Shown here piece by piece: positions 1-7,383 of a stretch of DNA of 64,000 nt (its first letter is position 1; the number at the start of each line of letters is the position of its first letter). The notes beneath the pieces are model-generated. The model searched no databases and had not been told where the DNA came from. It saw only the letters and a program-made list of their open reading frames with translations. This DNA comes from Humibacter sp. RRB41 (GTDB lineage: Bacteria > Actinomycetota > Actinomycetes > Actinomycetales > Microbacteriaceae). Location of the stretch: contig NZ_JAKWJQ010000003.1 of NCBI RefSeq assembly GCF_022761015.1, positions 1 through 64,000 on the forward strand. The letters run 5' to 3'. Both the position numbers and the translations under genes were made by a program.

Positions 1-57
1 CTCAGCGCCGATGGTACTGCAGGGGGGACCCTGTGGGAGAGTAGGACACCGCCGGAC
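1..57 (+). rRNA. rrf: 5S ribosomal RNA, 3' end only
   Basis: The first bases match the conserved 3' half of an actinobacterial 5S rRNA: CTCAGCGCCGATGGTACTGC followed by the GGGAGAGTAGG helix and a CCGCCGGAC end. The 5' part lies outside the window. A perfect hairpin terminator follows within ten bases, as expected at the end of an rRNA operon. The exact 3' end could be off by one or two bases. Confidence 0.93.
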
Positions 58-63
58 TCCTTT

Positions 64-101
64 GCAAGAAGGGCCGCCCAGAAATGGGCGGCCCTTCTTG
101 C
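64..101 (+). terminator. rRNA operon terminator hairpin
   Basis: A perfect 17-bp stem (64-80 with 85-101) is closed by a GAAA tetraloop. It lies directly after the 5S rRNA and must end the rRNA transcript. No clear T-tract follows, which is common in high-GC actinobacteria. Confidence 0.93.
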
Positions 102-125
102 GTTAACGGGTGTTTCGCGGATGAC

Positions 126-698
126 TCACTGAAGCGCGTACTCCGCGATGACGACACCGGTGTCGGACGTGACGCTGCGGCGTAAGTCGAGCTCCGTGCG
201 GGTATCCCCGAAGAGTCGGATGCCCGTGCCGAGTACGAGCGGATGTATCAGAAGCACGAGAGTGTCGACGAGCGCGGCCGCAAGAAGCGACCGCACGAGT
301 TCCCCGCTGCCCAGCACGGTGAGTGTTCCGTCGAGTTCCCTCTTCAGCTGGGCGACGGTCACCATCGCCTCGTCGGTCAGCGGTTGCGAGTTCGGGAAGG
401 CGAGCCTGGCATCCGGATCGCGCGTCACGACGTACTTCTTCGCGTTGGTAAGTCTGGCCGTGAACGGATTCGGATCCGTAGTGAATGTCCAATACCCCAA
501 CACGTCGTCGTAGGTGCGGTGGCCGAAGAGCATGCCGGCGTCCTTCCCGTCACCCGAGAACGGGGCGGTGCTCGCATCCTGATACGGAACGGCCCATCCC
601 CCATACGGGAATGCGCCGCGAGAGTCCTCGTCGGGTCGCGCGGGCGCCTGCACCACTCCGTCGAGCGTGATGCTTTCGAATGCGGTGATGGTCGCCAT
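126..698 (-). CDS. Dihydrofolate reductase family protein (RibD C-terminal fold)
   Basis: A 190-residue protein of the DHFR/RibD-C family. It starts MATITAFESITLDGVVQAP, the usual first strand and 'SLDG' type nucleotide-site loop, and has a GxGxL-like turn (VLGSGELVRSLL, about residue 135-146) and a LVLIHPLVLGTG-like C-terminal half. Such proteins bind NADPH; the physiological substrate of this stand-alone clade is unknown, so it should not be read as FolA. An in-frame upstream extension exists, but I chose the ATG at 698 because AAGGAGG stands 6-8 bases before it. It runs convergently into the rRNA terminator and looks monocistronic. Confidence 0.85.
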   Translation of the reverse strand: MATITAFESITLDGVVQAPARPDEDSRGAFPYGGWAVPYQDASTAPFSGDGKDAGMLFGHRTYDDVLGYWTFTTDPNPFTARLTNAKKYVVTRDPDARLAFPNSQPLTDEAMVTVAQLKRELDGTLTVLGSGELVRSLLAAALVDTLVLLIHPLVLGTGIRLFGDTRTELDLRRSVTSDTGVVIAEYALQ

Positions 699-884
699 AG
701 TGATCCTCCTTCGTGCGGCCGCGAACTGCGTCCTTGCGAAGTGAACGATCGACGGATGCCCCGATCGACACCGACCCGCCCGTGGCTGCGCTACTCGGCC
801 GGCGGGAGCGATCAGCGGCGACGGAGCACCGGGCGTTCGGGTTTCTTCGTCTGAGTCGGCCGCGCGGAGTCCCGCGGACACAAC

Positions 885-917
885 GATGGGCCCCGGGCAC
901 GGATTCCGGGGCCCATC
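885..917 (-). terminator. Hairpin after the glycosidase operon
   Basis: A 12-bp perfect stem (885-896 with 906-917) with a 9-base loop lies 12 bases past the stop codon of the GH63-like gene. It likely ends the five-gene sugar operon read on the minus strand. There is no T-tract. Confidence 0.7.
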
Positions 918-929
918 TGCTCGGGTGCG

Positions 930-2675
930 CTACCTCAGGTCGTCGCGTGCGAACAGCAGGTAGGCGGACGCCGTCCAGGTGTATGCGCGGTCGCGCAGAC
1001 CTTGACCTGTGATGGCGTCGAAGTTCTCGGCGAATCCGGATTTCTCGCAGAGGCGCAGGAATCGCGCGCGTATCGAGTCGGCGAGTTCCACGTGCCCGGC
1101 TCGTCGTAGACCGTCTTCGACCAGCACGGTAGAGGGCGCCCAGATCGGGCCGCGCCAGTACCCGTCCGACTGATAGTCCTCGGATTCCACCGGCTCGGTC
1201 GCGACCCCGTGAGACGTCAGATGGGAGCTGACTCCGTTGGCGAGCACCATCGATGCCTCCGGCCCGAGCGTCTCGCCGAGAATGATGGGCAGCAGCGTTA
1301 GCAGGCTGCGTCGTTTCGCCTCCTGGCCGCCGGATGCCGCGACCGCGACGTACCCGTCCCCTCGCCAGAGCTCACCGAGCCCCGTCTCGACCTCCGCTGC
1401 GGCCGCTGACCAGAGCGAGGCATCCGCTGCGGTGTCGCCGCCGAGTTCACGAGCGAGGTCGGCGAGCACTCGCAGTTGGATCAGCAGGAACGCCGCGAGG
1501 TCAGGGGACTCGACGACTCGGTCGACGTCGAACGTCGTCGCGTTGTCCCATCCGCTGTCGTTGCCGTGCTGGTAGTGCGGGAGTGCGTGCCCCGGCACCC
1601 GCCGGCAATCCAGCCAGAATCGGCTCCACGCGGCGAGGCGCCGATAGATCTCGGGGAGCTGCGGGAGCACCAGTGACGCGGGCAGCACGCGGCGCAGTGC
1701 GGTGAACGCCCATCCGTGGATCGGCGGCTTCACATAGTTGTACAGCACCTCGGAGTGGGTTACCGAGTCCGGCAGCGCGCCCTCGTCCGTCTGATGGTCG
1801 AACGGCAACATGAACTGATCAAGTGCGAGTTCCGGCGCTCCGTCGGCGAGTGCCAGCGCGTTGAAGCAGTGGTCCCAGCTCCACACCTTGTCCATCCAGT
1901 GCTTCGACATCAGCACACCCTCGCGCTCGAGAAAGCCCGCTGGCGCCACCGTCGCCGACCACAGAACGTAGGCGGCGGCCGATGTCGCAGGAGCGCTCGG
2001 CAGCCGCCGAGGCGCCACCATCCCGAGAAAGCCGTTGAACTCTTCAGCGACAAGATCGCGCGCTTCCTCGAAGGACTGGCGCGCGCGATAGGGCGCGCGA
2101 GCGGTCTCGAATTCTTCGACCACGAGTTCCCACGCATCACCGCCTGCCTCGACTCGGCGCTCTGCGGCGCCCAACGACTGCGCACCGACGATGGCGATCT
2201 CGCCCTCGAGCGGGGTGATGCGATAGCGGCGGCCAGTCTCGTACGACGTGTACACGGCGGACCCATCGATCGGATCGCTGTAGAGATAGGTGCCCGTGAA
2301 CGGCGTGAGTTCGGTGGCGGCCTCGGCGAAGCGCATCCCGAGCCCGCGTCCGCGGAACCGGATCGCATCCGTCGTCTCGAAGACCGCCTCGACCGTACCG
2401 GCCGGCGTCCGCCAAAGCAGGGATGCCGCGGTGCCGGTGAGTGAGGCATCCGCTCGCTCTTCGCCGGTACGGGGGGTGAGCCGCAAAACGGCGTGCATGC
2501 CGGTGGTGTGGGAAACGAGATGGATGTCCGCCTCGGTTCGCTGCAGCGCGACGACGGGTGAGAGGTCGAGCCACGACCCGCGGCGGCTGAACGGAATGGA
2601 TCGCACGTCGAAGGTGAGAGCGGTGTCGTCTCGAACCGTGGAGCTGTGCGTTTCCGTCTCGGGCAGGGTGGTCAT
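930..2675 (-). CDS. GH63/MGH1-like glycoside hydrolase
   Basis: A 581-residue cytoplasmic (no signal peptide) protein of the (alpha/alpha)6-barrel glycosidase group that includes GH63 and the C-terminal domain of glycogen debranching enzyme. An all-beta N-terminal region (to about residue 210) is followed by the barrel with the marker stretches WSWDHCFNALAL, HGNDSGWDN and WRGPIWAPSTVLVEDGLRR; the acidic residues in the last two are where the catalytic acids lie in this clan. It most likely removes alpha-linked glucose or mannose from an imported oligosaccharide. It is the last gene of the operon, 9 bases after the permease stop, with AAAGG before the ATG. The exact substrate cannot be read from sequence. 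Confidence 0.8.
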   Translation of the reverse strand: MTTLPETETHSSTVRDDTALTFDVRSIPFSRRGSWLDLSPVVALQRTEADIHLVSHTTGMHAVLRLTPRTGEERADASLTGTAASLLWRTPAGTVEAVFETTDAIRFRGRGLGMRFAEAATELTPFTGTYLYSDPIDGSAVYTSYETGRRYRITPLEGEIAIVGAQSLGAAERRVEAGGDAWELVVEEFETARAPYRARQSFEEARDLVAEEFNGFLGMVAPRRLPSAPATSAAAYVLWSATVAPAGFLEREGVLMSKHWMDKVWSWDHCFNALALADGAPELALDQFMLPFDHQTDEGALPDSVTHSEVLYNYVKPPIHGWAFTALRRVLPASLVLPQLPEIYRRLAAWSRFWLDCRRVPGHALPHYQHGNDSGWDNATTFDVDRVVESPDLAAFLLIQLRVLADLARELGGDTAADASLWSAAAAEVETGLGELWRGDGYVAVAASGGQEAKRRSLLTLLPIILGETLGPEASMVLANGVSSHLTSHGVATEPVESEDYQSDGYWRGPIWAPSTVLVEDGLRRAGHVELADSIRARFLRLCEKSGFAENFDAITGQGLRDRAYTWTASAYLLFARDDLR

Positions 2676-2684
2676 GGATGCCTT

Positions 2685-3503
2685 TCAGTCCTTCACGGCA
2701 CCGGCGGTGACGCCGGCCGCAACGTATTTCTGCGCGACCACCAGGAGGATCGCGGCGGGAATGGATGCCACGACAGCGGTCGCCATGATCGCGTTCCACT
2801 GTTGGTTGTTGTTGCCGATGTAGCGGTAGATGCCCATCGTGATCGGCTGCAGCGCGCCACCACCGTCGAGGGAGTTGGCGAAGATGAAGTCGGACCACGC
2901 CCAGAGGAACGCGAAGAGCGAGACCGTCACGATCGAGTTGCGACTCACGGGCATCACCACGGAGCGGAAGGTGCGCCAGTGGCCGGCGCCGTCGATGGTC
3001 GCTGCTTGCAGAAGTTCGTTCGGGATGCCGCTCATGAACGCCGTGAAGATGAGCACGCCGAACGGGACGGCGATGGTCGAGTCGGCGAGGATGAGCCCAG
3101 GCACGCTGTCGAGCAGCCCGAGATTCAGGTAGATGGCGTAGAAGCCCATGGCCATGATCACGGCGGGGATCATCTGTGCGATCAGCAGGATGAAGTTGAG
3201 CGTTCCGCCGCCCTTCGGGCGTAGCTTCGCCAGCGAATACGCGGCGGGCGCCGACAGCACGACGGTGAGGATGACCGTTCCCAGGCCGATGATCAGGCTG
3301 GTGCCGAGAAACGGCAGCTGATCCGAGAACACTTGCTGGTAGCCCTCGAACGTGGCGTCGATCGGGAACAGGTTCGGCGGGTCTTTGCGCATGTCCGCCG
3401 TCTGCGTCAGCGAGACGTTGATCATCCAGTAGACGGGGAAGAGCATGACTGCCGTCAGGAGGACGCCGACAACGATGCGCCACCACGACCTGCGCGCACT
3501 CAT
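2685..3503 (-). CDS. Carbohydrate ABC transporter permease (MalG type)
   Basis: A 272-residue inner-membrane permease. It has the short N-terminal tail of the MalG/ThuG branch, six predicted membrane segments, and the EAA loop (ELLQAATIDGAGHWRTF-type; G-x-x-x-x-x-x-x-P follows), which contacts the ATPase. The ATG overlaps the stop codon of the preceding permease by four bases (ATGA), so the two are translationally coupled and form the heterodimeric channel. The operon encodes no ATP-binding subunit, which is usual in actinobacteria, where one shared MsiK-type ATPase serves many sugar importers. Confidence 0.93.
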   Translation of the reverse strand: MSARRSWWRIVVGVLLTAVMLFPVYWMINVSLTQTADMRKDPPNLFPIDATFEGYQQVFSDQLPFLGTSLIIGLGTVILTVVLSAPAAYSLAKLRPKGGGTLNFILLIAQMIPAVIMAMGFYAIYLNLGLLDSVPGLILADSTIAVPFGVLIFTAFMSGIPNELLQAATIDGAGHWRTFRSVVMPVSRNSIVTVSLFAFLWAWSDFIFANSLDGGGALQPITMGIYRYIGNNNQQWNAIMATAVVASIPAAILLVVAQKYVAAGVTAGAVKD

Positions 3504-4483
3504 GAGATGTCCATTCGCCGCTGAACGCGGATGTAGATGAGCCCGAAGACGAAGGCGATGATGATCAGCAGGTTGCCGACGGCGGCCGCCGGCGAGAAGG
3601 CGGGCAGGGTGGACCCGAAGCCTTGCTGGTACGCCCAGATCGCGAACGTCGTCGACGCGGTGCCGGGACCGCCTCTTGTCATGATCCAGATGATGTCGAA
3701 CACCTTCAGGGTGTAAACGAGTCCGAGCAGGATGGTGATGGCCGATACCGGCCGCAGCAACGGGAAGGTGATGCGCCAGAATCGCTGCCAGCCGTTCGCG
3801 CCGTCGATCGAAGCCGCTTCGTAGACGTCCCCAGGAATGTTCTGCAGGCCGCTGTACAGGATGACCAGGTTGAAGGGGATGCCGATCCAGATGTTCGCGA
3901 TCAGCACGGCGATCAGAGACCACTGCGGCGAGGTGAGCCAGTTGATGGCCGGAAGGCCGACCGCTTCGAGGAACGAGTTGACGACGCCCGAGTCGCTGTT
4001 GAGCATCCACGACCAGGTGGATGCCGAGACGAGCAGCGGCAGCAACCACGGCACGAGGAAGAGTGCTCGCAGCGTGCCGGAGAGCGGGAAGTGCCGATAG
4101 AAGAAGACGGCGAGGGCTAGCCCGATCGTGAACTGGAAGATGATCGAGACGACCGTGAACACGGCCGTGTTCCAGAGGGCCGGCGCGAACGTCGGGCTCT
4201 GGATGACCTCGATGTAGTTCGCGAACCCGACCCATTGCGCGTTGCCGCTGACGAACGCGGCGACGGTGTAGTCGCGGAAGCTCAGCTCGAGGTTGCGGAG
4301 CAGGGGGTACGCGTAGAAGACGAGCAGGTAGACGACGACGGGAGCGAGGAAGGCCCACGCGATCCACTGCGCTCGACGCTTGGCCTTGCGCGTTCCGGCC
4401 CGAAGCCGGGGAGCCGCCGGGCCGGCAGCTCCCCGCTCGGGGTCGGCTGCAGTCGTCCGGGAAGACAGCTGCGTTGACGACAT
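3500..4483 (-). CDS. Carbohydrate ABC transporter permease (MalF type)
   Basis: A 327-residue membrane protein of the MalF/ThuF branch. A basic N-terminal tail of about 35 residues precedes the first membrane segment (WIAWAFLAPVVVYLLVF), and the EAA motif reads YEAASIDGANGWQRFWRITFP. It sits between the solute-binding lipoprotein gene and the second permease. Together these three proteins import the carbohydrate trimmed by the downstream glycosidase. The next gene overlaps it by four bases. Confidence 0.94.
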   Translation of the reverse strand: MSSTQLSSRTTAADPERGAAGPAAPRLRAGTRKAKRRAQWIAWAFLAPVVVYLLVFYAYPLLRNLELSFRDYTVAAFVSGNAQWVGFANYIEVIQSPTFAPALWNTAVFTVVSIIFQFTIGLALAVFFYRHFPLSGTLRALFLVPWLLPLLVSASTWSWMLNSDSGVVNSFLEAVGLPAINWLTSPQWSLIAVLIANIWIGIPFNLVILYSGLQNIPGDVYEAASIDGANGWQRFWRITFPLLRPVSAITILLGLVYTLKVFDIIWIMTRGGPGTASTTFAIWAYQQGFGSTLPAFSPAAAVGNLLIIIAFVFGLIYIRVQRRMDIS

Positions 4484-4566
4484 GACATGGTCCTTCGGGT
4501 GATCGGCGTCCGCTGCCGCAGTCGATTCAGAGTCGATTCACCTGGGCAGCGAACATCGGGCGAGTG

Positions 4567-5817
4567 CTACTTGACCTTCGAGGCAGCCGCGGTCTGGGCC
4601 GCCTTCAGCGCGTCGGCGGGCGACTGGGAACCCGACAATGCGTTCTGCACCGCGCCCCACATCTGCTGGGAGATGATCGGGTAGTTGGTGCCGAGGTTGT
4701 CGCCGGTGCGTGCCTTGGCGCTCTGTACGGCGGTGACCCAGGGCTGCAGGCTCGGGTCGGCCTTGAGCTGCTGCGCCTGCGCGGTCTTGGTGGCCGCGAT
4801 GTAGTTGAGCGTGTTCACCGTGTTGACGATGTTCTTCGTGCTCGTGAGGCAGGAGACGATCTTCGCGGAGGTCTTGTAGGTCGCGGCATCCTTCTGCGTC
4901 GGGATAGTGAAGAACTCCCCACCTGTCGGTGCGGGTGCCGCCGATCCGGCGGTCTCGCCCGGCAGAGGAACGACCTTGTAACCGGCCTGTGCCGCGCTGG
5001 CCTTCTGCCAGGTGCCGTTCTCGGCGAAGCCGAAGTCGCCGGTCTGGAACTCCTGCCAGCTGGTGGTCTGCGTATCGTTGATCACCGAGTTCGGGGCGAG
5101 GCCCTGCTTCACCCAGTTCGTCCAGAGCGTGAGTGCCGATTGCGCATCCGACGAGTCGAGGTTCTTCAGATTTGCGCCAGAGCCCCAGAACCAGGGAAGG
5201 AACTGGAACGAACCCTCCTCAGTGCCGATGCCGGCGAACGTGATTCCCTTGTGCCCGGATGTCACGACCTTCTGCAGTGCAGCGGTCAGGGTGTTCCAGT
5301 CAGTGACCGATGAGATATCGACGCCGGCGGCGGAAAGCACCTTCGGGTTGTAGTACAGCGCGAGCGTGTTCGCACCGATCGGCACCCCGTAGGTCTTGCC
5401 GTCGATGACGCCGGCGCCCAAGATGTTCGACGCGATGCCCTTGGTGGACAGACCGTTGTCGCTCGTGGTGGTCAGGATGCCCGCCGAGGCGAGCGTGGAG
5501 ACCACAGGGTTGTCGACGAGCAGGATGTTCGGCGAATTGTGTTGCTGACCCGCCAGGAGTGCTTTGTTCGTCAAATCGCTCGTGTCGTAGGCGCTGCGCT
5601 TGATCGTGACACCCGCCTCGGTGCCGCACTTCTGGATCACCTTCGCCCACGCGGACGAGTTGTTGTACTGCGGGTATGGGTCCCAGAACGTGTAGGTTCC
5701 GCCTGCGCTCGAGCTGCTGCCCGAGCCGCTGCTGCTGCATCCTGCGAGGGCTGCAGCGGCGAGGCCCGCCGTCAGGATGGCCGCGCCGACAGCGCGGACT
5801 TTGCGGATCTTGTCCAC
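4567..5817 (-). CDS. Extracellular sugar-binding lipoprotein of an ABC importer
   Basis: A 416-residue family 1 solute-binding protein. Its signal peptide ends in the lipobox LAGC, with Cys27 as the lipid anchor, followed by a Ser/Gly linker. Typical MalE-like landmarks follow: YPQYNNSSAW, a GKTYGVPIGANTLALYYN hinge, a W-E-F stretch and a PLPG loop. The start is a GTG with AGAGAGGAAA just upstream. The gene is first in the transporter-glycosidase operon and follows the LacI regulator gene on the same strand, so regulator and importer are probably read together or from adjacent promoters. Confidence 0.93.
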   Translation of the reverse strand: MDKIRKVRAVGAAILTAGLAAAALAGCSSSGSGSSSSAGGTYTFWDPYPQYNNSSAWAKVIQKCGTEAGVTIKRSAYDTSDLTNKALLAGQQHNSPNILLVDNPVVSTLASAGILTTTSDNGLSTKGIASNILGAGVIDGKTYGVPIGANTLALYYNPKVLSAAGVDISSVTDWNTLTAALQKVVTSGHKGITFAGIGTEEGSFQFLPWFWGSGANLKNLDSSDAQSALTLWTNWVKQGLAPNSVINDTQTTSWQEFQTGDFGFAENGTWQKASAAQAGYKVVPLPGETAGSAAPAPTGGEFFTIPTQKDAATYKTSAKIVSCLTSTKNIVNTVNTLNYIAATKTAQAQQLKADPSLQPWVTAVQSAKARTGDNLGTNYPIISQQMWGAVQNALSGSQSPADALKAAQTAAASKVK

Positions 5818-5884
5818 GGTATTTCCTCTCTGAAATGTGATGTGCTCTTATCGGCAGTGATCCGTGCACGCGCCGTGGTGACCG

Positions 5885-6892
5885 TCAAACAGCTCGGGTG
5901 CTGCCCCGGTCGGTGATCTCCGGTACAACCAACTCAAGAACGTGCCCTTCTGTTTCGGGCTTGTTCAGTCGCTTGACCAGGGTTTGGACCGCACTGCGGC
6001 CCAGCTTGTCCGGCGACGACTCGACCGCTGTGTAAGGCAGCGAGAAGAGCCGGCCGAAGTCTTCGGAATAGAGACCGACGACCGAGAGATCGTCGGGTAC
6101 GCGTACTCCGCGCGCGTGCAGCACTGCAGGGAGGGCCGCGATGGCCGCGTCGTTGTGAACGACGAGTGCGGTCGCCTCTGGGCGCTCGTCGAGGATGCGA
6201 TTCAGCTGCTCGTTCAGTCCAGGCTGCTGGGTCTGGCCCGGGTAGGAGAAGACCCGGATGCCGTGCCGCGACGCCCGCTCCAATGCCGCGTCCCTGAAGC
6301 GCCACGCATATGCATACCCACGCTCGTATACGTGCTCGTTCGGGGTGATCAGAACGACTTCGCGATGACCCAATTGGGCTAGGTGGTCGACGAGGAGGCG
6401 TGCCGACTCCGCGAAGTCGAGATCGAAGACGTCGAATCCGTCCGTCGTACGCGGGAGGCCGACCATCGCGCCCGGCTGCCGGATGTTCCGCAGTATCGGC
6501 AGCCTCGGGTCGTCGTGCGCAACGTTCAGCAGTACGACTCCGTCAACCATGTTCGATGACGCAATGCGTTGGAGGGCGTGCGGCCCGTCGGCTTCTGTCA
6601 CGAACAGGGTGTCGTATCCAGCAGATCGGGCAGCCTCGGTGATCGGCAGAACGTACTGGAGCATTGCGGGCGAGAACTCGTCGGGGAGGAACTGCACGAA
6701 CAACCCGAGCACGTGCGTCTGCGACGAAGCGAGTGCCCTAGCGCCCGCGTTCGGCGAGAAGCCGAGCTCGGCGATCGCCTTCTCGATTCGGTCACGGGTC
6801 TCTTGGGAGACAGGCCGTTTGCCGGAAAGGGCGTACGACACCGTGCTCAGCGAAACTCCGGCAAGACGGGCGACGTCTGCGCTCGTAGCCAC
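5885..6892 (-). CDS. LacI-family transcriptional regulator of the sugar operon
   Basis: A 335-residue repressor. The N-terminal helix-turn-helix reads TSADVARLAGVSLSTVSYALSGKRPVS, followed by a hinge helix (NAGARALASS) and a periplasmic-binding-protein-like effector domain. I chose the GTG at 6892 because GAGGAGG lies six bases upstream; an ATG 24 bases further upstream (6916) has no such site and falls in a 17-bp repeat that looks like an operator. It stands between the importer operon and the divergent secreted glycosidase and probably controls both, releasing DNA when the sugar binds. Confidence 0.92.
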   Translation of the reverse strand: MATSADVARLAGVSLSTVSYALSGKRPVSQETRDRIEKAIAELGFSPNAGARALASSQTHVLGLFVQFLPDEFSPAMLQYVLPITEAARSAGYDTLFVTEADGPHALQRIASSNMVDGVVLLNVAHDDPRLPILRNIRQPGAMVGLPRTTDGFDVFDLDFAESARLLVDHLAQLGHREVVLITPNEHVYERGYAYAWRFRDAALERASRHGIRVFSYPGQTQQPGLNEQLNRILDERPEATALVVHNDAAIAALPAVLHARGVRVPDDLSVVGLYSEDFGRLFSLPYTAVESSPDKLGRSAVQTLVKRLNKPETEGHVLELVVPEITDRGSTRAV

Positions 6893-6902
6893 GGTGGCCT
6901 CC

Positions 6903-6919
6903 TCATCGAAGCGCATAGT
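6903..6919. promoter_or_regulatory. Candidate LacI operator, copy 1
   Basis: TCATCGAAGCGCATAGT, 17 bases, occurs here and again unchanged at 7036-7052. This copy is 11 bases upstream of the chosen GTG of the LacI gene, a normal place for autoregulation. A second CGAAGCGC follows at 6920-6927. Confidence 0.5.
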
Positions 6920-7035
6920 CGAAGCGCGTCGATGGGAGTGTATGCACATCGGTCATGCGATCGCAAGTTCGTTGCAAACACTGGGATGCACGGGCCAGCT
7001 GAATGCGTCGCGATGATGGCAGGCGGCAATTGGGG

Positions 7036-7052
7036 TCATCGAAGCGCATAGT
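7036..7052. promoter_or_regulatory. Candidate LacI operator, copy 2
   Basis: This is an exact second copy of the 17-base TCATCGAAGCGCATAGT repeat. It ends 9 bases before a TTGACG -35 box read toward the secreted glycosidase, so the divergent regulator could control that gene from here. Confidence 0.5.
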
Positions 7053-7060
7053 TTCTGTTC

Positions 7061-7089
7061 TTGACGCGGCTCGGTGATCCGGATAGCGT
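7061..7089 (+). promoter_or_regulatory. Candidate promoter of the secreted glycosidase
   Basis: TTGACG (7061-7066), a 17-base spacer and TAGCGT (7084-7089) form a sigma-70-like promoter. It would leave a leader of nearly 290 bases before the ATG at 7384, in which I see no riboswitch or gene. Confidence 0.45.
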
Positions 7090-7383
7090 CCACTCCAGGC
7101 ACGTTCCAGGAGTCATCGCGCGGGCACAGCCCCGTGGTGGTTCAGGTTCGTGTCGTGTTGAAGTGAGTTCCTGCTCACGCACTGGCCGCACGGAATGTCG
7201 AGGATGTGCGCGGACCGGACGACGATGGCCGTCACGGGGCGAGCACGATCCGACGCATGGCCAGGATCGTGTAGGCGCGGAGACGTGGTTGTCGCCGAGC
7301 GTGCACGTTGCCCCTGAACGATGCGCCGTGCGTTGCAGGCGGTGGGTCGTCCCCTCCACAACGACGGAGAACGAAAACACACC

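Noticed and set aside
126-881. Longer, 251-residue form of the DHFR-family protein
   Set aside because: The extra N-terminal residues are Arg/Pro-rich and unlike the family, while AAGGAGG stands before the ATG at 698.
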